Assembly (NCBI GenBank): GCA_002304785.1
Contig: DBMG01000082.1
Location: 427 to 21,083, forward strand
Length of the DNA: 20,657 bases
Direction of reading: 5' to 3'
Origin: Candidatus Accumulibacter sp. UBA704
GTDB lineage: Bacteria; Pseudomonadota; Gammaproteobacteria; Burkholderiales; Rhodocyclaceae
The notes beneath the pieces were generated by a model, which saw only the letters and a program-made list of their open reading frames with translations, did no database searches and had not been told where the DNA came from. Shown in pieces: positions 7,462-14,915 of the stretch (position 1 is the stretch's first letter; each line of letters starts with the position of its first letter). The position numbers and the translations under genes were made by a program.

Positions 7462-8551
7462 CAATGTAGATTCGCAGTCCCAGCAACCGGATTCTTCCAT
7501 TCCGCAAGTGACCTCTCCGTCAGGGGGGCAGGCGCAAGCCGCGAGGAAGTCGGGCGGGATCAGCCCGTGGGCGATCATCGCCGTTCTGGCACTGGGATTG
7601 GCCGGCTGGCAATGGATCGAAACTCGCATCCGCCTGTCGGAGACGCAGCAGGAACTGGCCAAGCGCTTAGCCGCGAGCGATTCCGTGGCCCAGGAAAGCC
7701 GGGCACTGGCGAAGCAGGCGCAGGAACAATTGGCCGCGTTGCAGGGCAAGCTGGGCGAACTGGAAGGTCGACTCGCTGAATCGAAGAGCCAGCAGGAAGT
7801 TCTCGAAGGCCTGTATCAGAAGCTGGCCCGCAACAATGAAGAGACGGCGTTGGCCGAGATCGAGCAAAGCGTGACGCTGGCCTCGCAACAGTTGCAGCTG
7901 GCGGGCAACGTGCAGGGGGCCGTGCTGGCTCTGCAAGCGGCCGACGCGCGGCTGGCGGCCAGCAACCGTCCGCAGTTCATCAGCTTGCGCAAGGTCTTGG
8001 CGCGCGACCTGGATCGACTCAGGGCGCTGCCGCAACTGGATCTTCCCGGCATGTATCTGCGCCTGGAGAACGTGATTGCCGCCGTGGATTCGTTGCCGCT
8101 TGCCGTGGACGGGCGGCCTCGCGAGGAAACCAAGAGCGCGCCTCCGGCTGAACAACCGCCGGCCGCGGTCCTGTCGGCGGGTTACTGGCAACTGCTGGCA
8201 GCCGATTTCTGGAAGGAAGTGCGCAGCCTGGTCCGGATTCAGCGCTTCGACCGCGACGAACCCGCGCTGCTGGCGCCCGGGCAGGGATTCTTCCTGCGTG
8301 AAAACCTCAAGCTGCGTTTGCTCAATGCCCGCCTGGCGCTGCTGTCTCGCGACCAGTGGACATTCCGCAACGAGCTGCGGCAGGCGCATGCGTGGATCGA
8401 ACGCTATTTCGACGGCCGGGAAAAGGCGGTCCAGACCAGTCTGATCTCGCTCAAACAATTGTCGGCGACGGAAGTCAGCATCGAGTTGCCCAGCCTGAAC
8501 GATAGCCTGTCGGCGATCAAAGGGTTCCGGGCCGAGAAGGATCGCCGATGA
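7454..8551 (+). CDS. hemX: HemX-like membrane protein of the haem operon
   Basis: 365 residues from the ATG at 7454, overlapping the end of hemD by 8 bases; a TTG two codons upstream is an alternative. The N-terminus is polar and Gln/Ser-rich, followed by one membrane segment at about 36-54 (ISPWAIIAVLALGLAGWQWI). A long Ala/Gln/Glu-rich coiled coil (about 58-122) comes next, then a helical domain with YLRLENVIAAVDSLPLA and the family-typical FWKEVRSLVRIQRFD ... RENLKLRLLNARLALL ... WTFRNELRQAHAWIERYFD block. HemX is often annotated as a uroporphyrinogen-III methyltransferase, but this family has no SAM-binding fold and its biochemical role is not established. It is probably anchored in the inner membrane with the bulk in the periplasm. 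Confidence 0.9.
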   Translation: MNDNVDSQSQQPDSSIPQVTSPSGGQAQAARKSGGISPWAIIAVLALGLAGWQWIETRIRLSETQQELAKRLAASDSVAQESRALAKQAQEQLAALQGKLGELEGRLAESKSQQEVLEGLYQKLARNNEETALAEIEQSVTLASQQLQLAGNVQGAVLALQAADARLAASNRPQFISLRKVLARDLDRLRALPQLDLPGMYLRLENVIAAVDSLPLAVDGRPREETKSAPPAEQPPAAVLSAGYWQLLAADFWKEVRSLVRIQRFDRDEPALLAPGQGFFLRENLKLRLLNARLALLSRDQWTFRNELRQAHAWIERYFDGREKAVQTSLISLKQLSATEVSIELPSLNDSLSAIKGFRAEKDRR

Positions 8552-9051
8552 GAGGGCTGCTCTGGGTGCTGGCGCTATTCGCGCTGGCCGTCGGCATCTC
8601 GCTGGCGATGCACGTCAACGACGGCTACGTGTTGCTGGTGATGCCTCCCTACCGTGCCGAAATTTCTTTCAATCTGGCGATCCTCCTGGTTCTGCTGGCG
8701 TTTGCCGTGCTTTACGCCTTCCTGCGTGCCGCAGCGCTGACGTTGTCGCTACCGCGGCGGGTGCGTGCGTTCCGCGAGCGTCGTGAGCGGGAGAAGTCGC
8801 TGGCGGCATTCGGCGAGGGTGTCCGGCTGTATCTTTCCGGATCGCTGCGCGAGTCGCTGGACAAGGCGGCCGAGGTGCGCGGGGATAGTCAATGGCCGGC
8901 GCTTGCCGCCATGCTGGCGGCAGAGGCCGCGCGGCAGCTGGGGGATGAGGGCCAGCAGGAAAAATGGCAGTTCCGCCTTGCCGCTCTGCATGAACGGCGG
9001 ACACCGGAAACCAAGGAATTGCCGCGTCCCGGTGTTTCCCCGACTGACTGA
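8548..9051 (+). CDS. hemY: HemY N-terminal domain protein, lacking the usual C-terminal repeat domain
   Basis: 167 residues. It has two hydrophobic segments (about 3-21 and 40-62) around the conserved NDGYVLLVMPPYRAEIS block, then LPRRVRAFRERRERE and a helical pair resembling the first TPR-like helices (FGEGVRLYLSGSLRESLDKAAEV; LAAMLAAEAARQLGD). These identify the HemY_N family of the haem operon. Typical members are near 400 residues with several TPR-like helices; this one ends soon after the first ones, in a Pro-rich tail. The ATG overlaps the hemX stop (ATGA), with AAGGA (8537-8541) 6 bases ahead. The stop is 3 bases from the convergent purD stop, and no continuation in another frame was seen. 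Function of the family is unclear; this is not protoporphyrinogen oxidase. Confidence 0.82.
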   Translation: MRGLLWVLALFALAVGISLAMHVNDGYVLLVMPPYRAEISFNLAILLVLLAFAVLYAFLRAAALTLSLPRRVRAFRERREREKSLAAFGEGVRLYLSGSLRESLDKAAEVRGDSQWPALAAMLAAEAARQLGDEGQQEKWQFRLAALHERRTPETKELPRPGVSPTD

Positions 9052-9054
9052 CTG

Positions 9055-10323
9055 CTACCGCGAAACTGCCCGATGGCCGATGTCCCGACGGAATTGCATA
9101 CCGTCGAAGTGGATACCGGTGATCGCGTCGTAGGCCTGCTTTTGCGCCTGCTTGACGTTCTCCCCGAGCGCCGTCACGCAGAGCACGCGCCCGCCTGCAG
9201 TGACGACCTTGCCGTCCTGCTCGGCCGTGCCGGCGTGGAATACGCAGACATTGTCGGTTTCGGCCGGAAGACCGCTGATCACGTCGCCTTTTCTTGGGGT
9301 GTCCGGATAGTTCGCAGCGGCGAGGACGACGCCCAGCGCCACGCGCCGGTCCCATTCGGCTTCGATCTGGTCGAGTTTGCCGGCGATGGCGTATTCGACC
9401 AGTGTCACCAGATCGGACTTCAGGCGCATCATGATCGGCTGTGTTTCCGGGTCGCCCATGCGGCAGTTGAATTCAACCGTTTTGACTGAGCCGTCCTTGC
9501 CGATCATCAGGCCAGCATAAAGGAAACCGGTGTAGGGCATGCCGTCCGCCGCCATGCCGCGTACCGTCGGCAGGATGATCTCGCGCATTGCTTTGGCATG
9601 AATCTCCGGAGTGACGACCGGTGCAGGCGAATAAGCGCCCATGCCGCCGGTATTGGGGCCGGTGTCGCCGTCGAAGATGCGTTTGTGGTCCTGGCTGGAC
9701 GCCAGCGGCAGCACGTTCTTGCCGTCGACCATGACGATGAAGCTGGCTTCCTCGCCGTCGAGAAAATCCTCGATGACCACGCGCGCGCCTGCGTCGCCGA
9801 GCTTGTTTCCCGAGAGCATGTCGTCGATGGCGCGATGCGCCTCGTCGAGCGTCATGGCCACGACGACGCCCTTGCCGGCAGCGAGGCCGTCGGCCTTGAT
9901 GACGATCGGCGCGCCCTTCCTGTCGACATAAGCATGTGCCGAAGTTGTGTCGGCGAAGGTCTCGAACGTCGCCGTCGGGATGTGGTGCCGTGCCATGAAA
10001 CGCTTGGCAAAATCCTTCGAGCTTTCCAGTTGCGCGGCTTCCTTGGTCGGGCCGAAAATCTTCAGGCCGCGTGCACGGAAGACATTGACCACGCCCGCGG
10101 CCAGTGGCGCTTCGGGGCCGACGACCGTGAGGTGGATTTTTTCCTTTTCGGCGAAGTCGGCGAGCGCCGCCGGATCGGTGATGGGCAGATTTTCCATCTC
10201 GATCTGGTGCGCCGTGCCGGCGTTCCCGGGCGCGACGTAGATCTTCTGCAGTCCGGGAGACTTGGCGAGCCGCCAGGCCAGTGCGTGTTCGCGTCCGCCG
10301 GAACCGATGACGAGTAGTTTCAT
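9055..10323 (-). CDS. purD: Phosphoribosylamine-glycine ligase (GAR synthetase)
   Basis: Second step of purine synthesis: ATP-dependent joining of phosphoribosylamine and glycine, in the cytosol. 422 residues, normal length. The N-terminus has MKLLVIGSGGREHALAWRLA and APGNAGTA. The ATP-grasp core shows IKADGLAAGKGVVVA, EDFLDGEEASFIVMVDG, SQDHKRIFDGDTGPNTGGMG and VEFNCRMGDPETQ (metal and ATP ligands). The ATG at 10323 has no purine-rich ribosome binding site because the bases just upstream belong to a repeat element. It lies downstream of purH on the same strand. Convergent with hemY. Confidence 0.96.
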   Translation of the reverse strand: MKLLVIGSGGREHALAWRLAKSPGLQKIYVAPGNAGTAHQIEMENLPITDPAALADFAEKEKIHLTVVGPEAPLAAGVVNVFRARGLKIFGPTKEAAQLESSKDFAKRFMARHHIPTATFETFADTTSAHAYVDRKGAPIVIKADGLAAGKGVVVAMTLDEAHRAIDDMLSGNKLGDAGARVVIEDFLDGEEASFIVMVDGKNVLPLASSQDHKRIFDGDTGPNTGGMGAYSPAPVVTPEIHAKAMREIILPTVRGMAADGMPYTGFLYAGLMIGKDGSVKTVEFNCRMGDPETQPIMMRLKSDLVTLVEYAIAGKLDQIEAEWDRRVALGVVLAAANYPDTPRKGDVISGLPAETDNVCVFHAGTAEQDGKVVTAGGRVLCVTALGENVKQAQKQAYDAITGIHFDGMQFRRDIGHRAVSR

Positions 10324-10337
10324 ATGAGGCGTGAGGA

Positions 10338-10402
10338 GTGAGGAGTTGGGGGTGAGGAGTAAAGGTCAGGGGGGATTTTACTCCTTACCCTTAACTCCTC
10401 AC
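10338..10402. repeat. GTGAGGAGT-type imperfect inverted repeat between purH and purD
   Basis: Two 25-base arms (10338-10362 and 10378-10402) match as an inverted repeat at 22 of 25 positions around a 15-base loop. The left arm itself is built of tandem GTGAGGAGT-like units, with another unit at 10331-10339. It fills the 83-base purH-purD gap. In a transcript it would fold into a long hairpin; in the purH-purD direction the three mismatches are A-C, on the other strand they are G-U. Units of the same type occur at 20239-20268. Confidence 0.8.
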
Positions 10403-10406
10403 GGCA

Positions 10407-11999
10407 TCAATGCCTGAAATGCCTGGCGCCGGTGAACACCATGGCAATGCCATGCTCGTCGGCCGCGGCGATGACTTCGTCGTCGCGCATCGAACCGCCT
10501 GGTTGGATCACCGCCTTGGCACCGGCTTCGGCGAGCACGTCGAGGCCGTCACGGAACGGGAAGAAGGCGTCCGAGGCGACGCACGAACCCTCGAGCGACA
10601 GCCCGGCGGCCTTGGCTTTGATCGCGGCGATCTTGGTCGAGTCGACGCGGCTCATCTGGCCGGCACCCACGCCGAGCGTCATGCCGCCGCCGCAGAAGAC
10701 GATAGCGTTGGACTTGACGAACTTGCCGACGCGTTCGGCGAACAGCAGGTCTTCGATCTGCTGCGCCGTTGGCTGCACCTTGGTCACGACCTTGAGGCCG
10801 CTGGCCTGGGCGGTGAAGTTGTCGGGAGTCTGCACCAGCAGGCCGCCGCCGACACGCTTGAATTCCAGCTTGTTCAGGTCTTTGCCGAGCGGCACGACCA
10901 GCACGCGCAGGTTTTGTTTGGTGGCCAGCGCGGCCTTAGCTTCGGCCGTGTAGGACGGAGCGATCAGTACTTCGACGAAGTGCTTGCGCTCATTCATGGC
11001 GTCGACCACATCGATGCCAACTTCGCCGTTGAAGGCGATGATGCCGCCGAAAGCCGAGGTCGAGTCGGTCTTGAAGGCCTTTTCGTAGGCGCCGAGCAGT
11101 TTTGCGTCGATGGCTACGCCGCAGGGGTTGGCGTGCTTGATGATGACACACGCCGGAGTGTCGAAGGTCTTGACGCATTCCCACGCCGCGTCGGCGTCGG
11201 CGATGTTGTTGTACGAGAGTTCCTTGCCCTGCAACTGGGTGTAGGCGGCGATGCTGCCGGCGATCGGGTTTGTGTCGCGGTAGAAGGCGGCGCTCTGGTG
11301 CGAGTTCTCGCCGTAGCGCATCGTCTCGACGCGGTCGAAGGCGAGTTGCAGGCGGTCGGGGAAGATCGACGGGGCGGGTGCTGCCTCGGCCGGCTTGGTT
11401 TCGACACCGGCGTCGAGGCCGGTCAGCCAGTTGGCGATCATGCTGTCGTAGCGGGCGGTGTGGGTAAATGCTTTCTTGGCCAAGTTGAAACGGGTGTTCA
11501 GCGCCAGCGCGCCACCGTTGGCTTTCATCTCATTGAGCAGAGCCGGATAGTCCTCGGGGTCGGTGACGATCGCAACTCCGGCGTAGTTCTTGGCCGAGGA
11601 ACGGACCATCGCCGGGCCGCCGATGTCGATGTTCTCGATCGCATCCTCCAGCGTCACGCCCGGCTTGGCGATCGTCGCGGCGAAGGGGTAGAGATTCACG
11701 CACACGAGGTCGATCGTCGGGATACCGTGCTGCTCGATCGTTGCCAGGTGCTCGGGCAGATCGCGGCGGGCGAGAATGCCGCCATGCACTTTCGGATGCA
11801 GCGTCTTGACGCGGCCGTCGAGCATTTCCGGAAAGCCGGTGTAGTCGCCGATCTCGGTGACTGCAAGGCCGGCCTCGCGCAGCAGCTTGGCCGTGCCGCC
11901 GGTGGATAACAGCTTGACGCCTTGGGCGGCGAGGCCTTGGGCGAATTCGAGTGCACCGCGTTTGTCGGAAAGGCTGATCAAGGCTTGGCGAATCTTCAT
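10407..11999 (-). CDS. purH: Bifunctional AICAR formyltransferase / IMP cyclohydrolase
   Basis: Carries out the last two steps of IMP synthesis: formylation of AICAR, then ring closure. 530 residues from the ATG at 11999, matching the E. coli enzyme (529). The frame is open for 18 further codons upstream, but that extension starts in the neighbouring repeat and has no family counterpart. The N-terminal cyclohydrolase (MGS-like) domain shows ALISLSDKRGALEFAQGLA, LLSTGGTAKLLREAG, GRVKTLHPKVHGGILARRD and NIDIGGPAMVRSSAKN. The C-terminal transformylase shows RYGENSHQSAAFY, LQGKELSYNNIADADAAWE and the active-site KHANPCG. No strong Shine-Dalgarno precedes the ATG. Probably cotranscribed with purD, subject to the intervening hairpin. 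Confidence 0.96.
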   Translation of the reverse strand: MKIRQALISLSDKRGALEFAQGLAAQGVKLLSTGGTAKLLREAGLAVTEIGDYTGFPEMLDGRVKTLHPKVHGGILARRDLPEHLATIEQHGIPTIDLVCVNLYPFAATIAKPGVTLEDAIENIDIGGPAMVRSSAKNYAGVAIVTDPEDYPALLNEMKANGGALALNTRFNLAKKAFTHTARYDSMIANWLTGLDAGVETKPAEAAPAPSIFPDRLQLAFDRVETMRYGENSHQSAAFYRDTNPIAGSIAAYTQLQGKELSYNNIADADAAWECVKTFDTPACVIIKHANPCGVAIDAKLLGAYEKAFKTDSTSAFGGIIAFNGEVGIDVVDAMNERKHFVEVLIAPSYTAEAKAALATKQNLRVLVVPLGKDLNKLEFKRVGGGLLVQTPDNFTAQASGLKVVTKVQPTAQQIEDLLFAERVGKFVKSNAIVFCGGGMTLGVGAGQMSRVDSTKIAAIKAKAAGLSLEGSCVASDAFFPFRDGLDVLAEAGAKAVIQPGGSMRDDEVIAAADEHGIAMVFTGARHFRH

Positions 12000-12051
12000 G
12001 GCAAGAGCTTTCTCAAGATGGAAAAACGATAAGGTCGGCACATCAAAACCC

Positions 12052-12127
12052 ACCGCGGAGACGCAGAAGCACAGAGAATCCCTTGATTTCGATGGGTTTC
12101 TCTGCGGAGTTCCTGCGTCCCTGCGGT
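12052..12127. repeat. ACCGCRGAGACGCAG-type inverted repeat between fis and purH
   Basis: Arms at 12052-12082 and 12094-12127 start with ACCGCGGAGACGCAGAAG and (reverse complement) ACCGCAGGGACGCAGGAA, and both end in a CAGAGAA-containing stretch, around an 11-base loop. There is a small length difference between arms. Elements of this ACCGCAGAGACGCAGAG style are dispersed in many betaproteobacterial intergenic regions, from memory. It occupies most of the fis-purH gap and would form a large hairpin in RNA. Confidence 0.78.
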
Positions 12128-12146
12128 TAATGGCTTATACGACTTC

Positions 12147-12383
12147 TCAAAGCAACTGGTGTTCGGTGATCTTCTTGCGCAACGTGTTGCGGTTGATGCC
12201 CAGCATTTCAGCCGCCAGGGTCTGGTTGCCGCCGGCCTGCTGCAGCGTCACTTCAAGCATCGGCCGTTCGACGCTCTTCAGCACCATGTCGTACACGTTG
12301 CTCGGCGTTTCGCCGTCTAGGTCACGGAAGTAAGTTTCCAGTGCCCCGCGGATGCAGGCGGAGATATCGTTGGTTTTTTTCAT
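12147..12383 (-). CDS. fis: Fis-family nucleoid-associated DNA-binding protein
   Basis: 78 residues with the Fis C-terminal helix-turn-helix: LEVTLQQAGGNQTLAAEMLGINRNTLRKKI, the same fold as the DNA-binding end of NtrC-type regulators. The N-terminus is shorter than in E. coli Fis (98 residues), which is usual for betaproteobacteria; the beta-hairpin that contacts Hin/Gin invertases is mostly absent. It bends DNA and modulates rRNA and growth-phase genes in relatives. The ATG overlaps the dusB stop (ATGA), and GAGG lies 10 bases upstream. dusB-fis is the conserved operon of gamma- and betaproteobacteria. Confidence 0.95.
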   Translation of the reverse strand: MKKTNDISACIRGALETYFRDLDGETPSNVYDMVLKSVERPMLEVTLQQAGGNQTLAAEMLGINRNTLRKKITEHQLL

Positions 12384-13411
12384 GCAGCGAGTCCCTCGAT
12401 GTTGTTATCAGTGGTCGGGTCGTAGCGCAGGTGTTCGCTGTGTTCGGCCAGACTCAGGAAAAATTCGTTGACGGCGACCCGTTGCTGGACGATGTCCGGC
12501 AATTGGTTCATGCGGTGGCGGAATGCCGCTGAGCCGACCAGCCCTCTGGTGTACCAGGAGATGTGTTTGCGCGCGACGCGCACCCCGGTGTCCACGCCGT
12601 AGAAGTCGTAGAGGTCTTCCAAGTGCACGAGCAGGATATCGTGGATTTCGCTGACACGTGGTGGAAGAAGGTGTGTGCCGGTCTTCAGGTAGTGCTCGAT
12701 CTCGCGGAACAGCCACGGCCGGCCTTGGGCGGCACGGCCGATCATCAGCGCGTCGACGCCGGTGGCATCGAGCACGTGCCGGGCCTTTTCGGGCGAGGTG
12801 ATGTCGCCGTTGGCGATGATCGGGATGCGCGCGGCGGCCTTGATCGCGGCGATTGTTTCATACTCGGCGTGGCCGGTGTAGCCGCAGGCGCGCGTACGTC
12901 CGTGCACGGCCAGTGCGCGGATGCCCGACTGTTCGGCAATCCTCAGGACGGTCAGTGCGTTGCGGTTGGCCTTGTCCCAACCGGTGCGGATCTTCAGTGT
13001 CACCGGCGTTTCGGGGACAGCATTGACCACGGCTTCGAGAATGCGTCCGACCAGTGGCTCGTCCTTGAGCAGCGCCGAACCGGCCATCACGTTACAGATT
13101 TTCTTGGCCGGGCAGCCCATGTTGATGTCGATGATCTGCGCGCCGCGCTCGACGTTGTGCCGCGCCGCGTCGGCCATCATGGCAGGCACCGATCCGGCGA
13201 TCTGCACCGAGATCGGCTCCACCTCGCCGTCATGGTTGGCGCGCCGCTGCGTCTTGGCGCTGCCGTAAAGCAGCGAGTTCGACGTCACCATCTCCGAAAC
13301 GGCCAGCCCGGCGCCCATCTTCTTGCACAGTTGGCGGAACGGACGGTCGGTCACGCCTGCCATGGGCGCGACAAAAAGATTGTTCCGGAGAGAGTATCCG
13401 ACAAATTGCAT
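12380..13411 (-). CDS. dusB: tRNA-dihydrouridine synthase B
   Basis: FMN-dependent reduction of uridine to dihydrouridine in the tRNA D-loop, using NADPH. 343 residues, a TIM barrel followed by a helical domain. Visible motifs are FVAPMAGVTDRPFR at the N-terminus, SVQIAG, the catalytic cysteine in INMGCPAKK (C100), VTLKIRTGWD, LAVHGRTRACGYTG and the FMN-phosphate loop IANGDITSPEKA ... GVDALMIGRAAQGRPWLF. The N-terminus (YSLRNNLFVAPMAGVTD) matches DusB rather than DusA or DusC, and the overlap with fis confirms the subfamily. No Shine-Dalgarno is obvious before the ATG. First gene of the dusB-fis unit, behind a gene-free gap that must hold its promoter. Confidence 0.95.
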   Translation of the reverse strand: MQFVGYSLRNNLFVAPMAGVTDRPFRQLCKKMGAGLAVSEMVTSNSLLYGSAKTQRRANHDGEVEPISVQIAGSVPAMMADAARHNVERGAQIIDINMGCPAKKICNVMAGSALLKDEPLVGRILEAVVNAVPETPVTLKIRTGWDKANRNALTVLRIAEQSGIRALAVHGRTRACGYTGHAEYETIAAIKAAARIPIIANGDITSPEKARHVLDATGVDALMIGRAAQGRPWLFREIEHYLKTGTHLLPPRVSEIHDILLVHLEDLYDFYGVDTGVRVARKHISWYTRGLVGSAAFRHRMNQLPDIVQQRVAVNEFFLSLAEHSEHLRYDPTTDNNIEGLAA

Positions 13412-13498
13412 GGAGTGGAGGCAAGGCAGGCAGCGAAGGGACCGGATTTTACTCTTGTTGCTGCCTAAAAAATAGACAGTTTGGATCGTTCCGAATAT

Positions 13499-13520
13499 AA
13501 AAAAACACCTTCGGTTTTTT
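13499..13520. terminator. Possible bidirectional A/T-flanked terminator hairpin
   Basis: An A-run, then CACCTTCGG, then a run of six T. ACC and GGT pair around TTC, and the A and T runs can extend the stem past one mismatch. It reads as a weak intrinsic terminator on both strands, well placed to end transcription from the min operon before dusB. Confidence 0.4.
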
Positions 13521-13618
13521 GTAATAAAAACCTTACGTTTCCTTGAATTCTGCGTCTTTCAGGAAAACAAAGGGTTATGCCCGGATAATTCAGGCAGTGG
13601 TTTAGGTTCAGGTGTACA

Positions 13619-13653
13619 GAATGAAGGAATGACCGAAGGCAATCCCTTCATCC
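13619..13653 (-). other. Hairpin downstream of minE
   Basis: GAATGAAGGAATGACC (13619-13634) faces an imperfect complement (13638-13653) across a 3-base loop. Read on the minus strand three of the four mismatches become G-U pairs, so the min transcript would fold a stem of about 16 pairs. No T-run follows; an RNA-stabilising 3' hairpin is more likely than a terminator. Confidence 0.45.
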
Positions 13654-13704
13654 CGGGTGGCGGAATGAAGAGGGGTATTGTCTTTTCGGCGGGAGCGCTA
13701 CGGG

Positions 13705-13971
13705 TCAGCGATCGCCAGCCGGTTCCGGCAGGACGATATTGACTTCCAGGACTTCGTAATTGCCCTGCTTCTCGAGCGATACCTTGATGTCGTCCGGGTT
13801 GATCGACACGTACTTGGAAATGACGGCGATCAGTTCCTTCTGCATTTCCGGCAGAAATTCCTTCTTGCTCGACAGGCCGTTGCGTTCGTGGGCGATGATC
13901 AGCTGCAGGCGTTCCTTGGCCAGTGCAGCGGTTTTCGGCTTGTTGCCGAACAGGAGAGAGAGCAGGGACAT
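13705..13971 (-). CDS. minE: Cell division topological specificity factor MinE
   Basis: 88 residues, the family length. The N-terminus MSLLSLLFG is the amphipathic membrane-targeting segment. TAALAKERLQLIIAHERNG is the MinD-binding helix that displaces MinC and triggers MinD ATPase. The C-terminal half (LPEMQKELIAVISKYVSINPDDIKVSLE ... LEVNIVLP) is the dimerising topological-specificity domain. The ATG directly follows the minD stop (TAAATG), and GGAGG 7 bases upstream lies within the last minD codons. Last gene of the min operon. Confidence 0.97.
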   Translation of the reverse strand: MSLLSLLFGNKPKTAALAKERLQLIIAHERNGLSSKKEFLPEMQKELIAVISKYVSINPDDIKVSLEKQGNYEVLEVNIVLPEPAGDR

Positions 13972-14793
13972 TTATTTCCCTCCGAACAGTCGCTTGAACA
14001 GTCCTGGTTTCTCGTAGTCGACGAAACGCAAGGGCTTGGTCTGGCCGAGGAAACGGTCGACGACGTCGAGGTAGGCTTCGGAGACGTCGCTGTCCTTCAG
14101 GTGAATCGTCGGCGTACCCTGGTTGGAAGCCTGCAGCACGCTCTCCGATTCGGGGATGACGCCGATGATCGGTACGCGCAGGATTTCCTGTACGTCCTTA
14201 TAAGACAGCATTTCGCCTTCCTCGACACGTTTCGGCGAGTAACGCGTAATCAGCAGGTGTTCCTTGACCGGTTCGCCGCCGGCGATGGCGCGCCGCGACT
14301 TGGCCTGGATGATGCCGAGGATGCGATCGGAGTCGCGTACCGACGAGACTTCCGGGTTGGTCACGATCAGTGCCTCGTCGGCGAAGGTCAGCGCCATCAC
14401 CGCGCCGCGCTCGATGCCGGCCGGGGAATCGCAGACGACGTAGTCGAAGCCCATGTGCTCCAGATCCTTGAGCACCTTCTCGACGCCTTCCTCGGTGAGC
14501 GCGTCCTTGTCGCGAGTCTGCGAGGCGGGCAGGACGAACAGGTTGTCGTTGCCGCAGTGCTTGTCCTTGATCAGCGCCTGGGTCAGCGTTGCCTCGCCAT
14601 GCAGGACATTGACCAGGTCATAGACGACCCGGCGCTCGCAGCCCATGATCAGGTCGAGGTTGCGCAGGCCGATGTCGAAATCGATGACGGCCGTCTTGAA
14701 GCCGCGCAGGGCAAGGCCGGACGAAAAGCTGGCGCTGGTGGTGGTCTTGCCGACTCCACCCTTGCCGGAAGTTACGACGATGATTCTGGTCAC
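13972..14793 (-). CDS. minD: Septum site-determining ATPase MinD
   Basis: 273 residues. Deviant Walker A motif SGKGGVGKTT (K11 and K16), Walker-B-like region FDYVVCDSPAGIERGA, and FDIGLRNLDLIMG are all present. The C-terminal amphipathic helix GLFKRLFGGK anchors the ATP-bound dimer to the membrane. MinD recruits MinC to the poles and is released by MinE, giving pole-to-pole oscillation that keeps FtsZ at midcell. The start is a GTG at 14793 with only a weak purine stretch upstream; the MTRIIVVTSGKGG beginning matches the family exactly, so this start is firm. A repeat-bearing gap of 122 bases separates it from minC. Confidence 0.97.
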   Translation of the reverse strand: MTRIIVVTSGKGGVGKTTTSASFSSGLALRGFKTAVIDFDIGLRNLDLIMGCERRVVYDLVNVLHGEATLTQALIKDKHCGNDNLFVLPASQTRDKDALTEEGVEKVLKDLEHMGFDYVVCDSPAGIERGAVMALTFADEALIVTNPEVSSVRDSDRILGIIQAKSRRAIAGGEPVKEHLLITRYSPKRVEEGEMLSYKDVQEILRVPIIGVIPESESVLQASNQGTPTIHLKDSDVSEAYLDVVDRFLGQTKPLRFVDYEKPGLFKRLFGGK

Positions 14794-14835
14794 AGCAGTC
14801 TTTCAACAAAAAAGGGACGATTTTACTTGGAGGGC

Positions 14836-14898
14836 GGTGAAATATGAAACGCGATAGATGAAATGTGAGAAACCCATCGCGGTTCAGGTTTCATCACC
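14836..14898. repeat. TGAAA-rich inverted repeat between minC and minD
   Basis: Arms at 14836-14855 and 14876-14898 both read GGTGA...CGCGAT on their own strands, with gaps inside and a perfect CGCGAT/ATCGCG core around a 20-base loop. The left side is made of TGAAA-spaced units (TGAAATATGAAACGC, TGAAATGTGA). It resembles the element at 15768-15840 and lies wholly within the minC-minD gap, so it would form a hairpin inside the min transcript. Confidence 0.65.
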
Positions 14899-14915
14899 TT
14901 TCACTCAACCAGCCA

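Larger units (their letters stand above)
13412..13704. other. Gene-free gap between dusB and minE
   Basis: 293 bases without a credible gene on either strand. It includes an AT-rich part (13466-13550) with a terminator-like hairpin, a second hairpin at 13619-13653, and the dusB leader. The dusB promoter must lie here, but I cannot place it with confidence. Confidence 0.6.

Noticed and set aside
8990..9100. Frameshift in hemY that would restore the missing C-terminal part
   Set aside because: Reading the other two plus frames past 9000 gives only purD antisense sequence with no TPR-like helices, so the missing part is absent and not just out of frame.
10331..10402. CRISPR-like array or tandem-repeat locus
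   Set aside because: The units are about 9-10 bases without regular spacers and form one facing pair; no cas genes are near.
10410..11909. Open frame of about 500 codons on the plus strand
   Set aside because: Antisense to purH, rich in Gly/Val/Asp/Arg with no family features; a by-product of codon bias.
13678..14847. Open frame of 389 codons on the plus strand
   Set aside because: Antisense to minD and minE, both unmistakable; no promoter or ribosome binding site.
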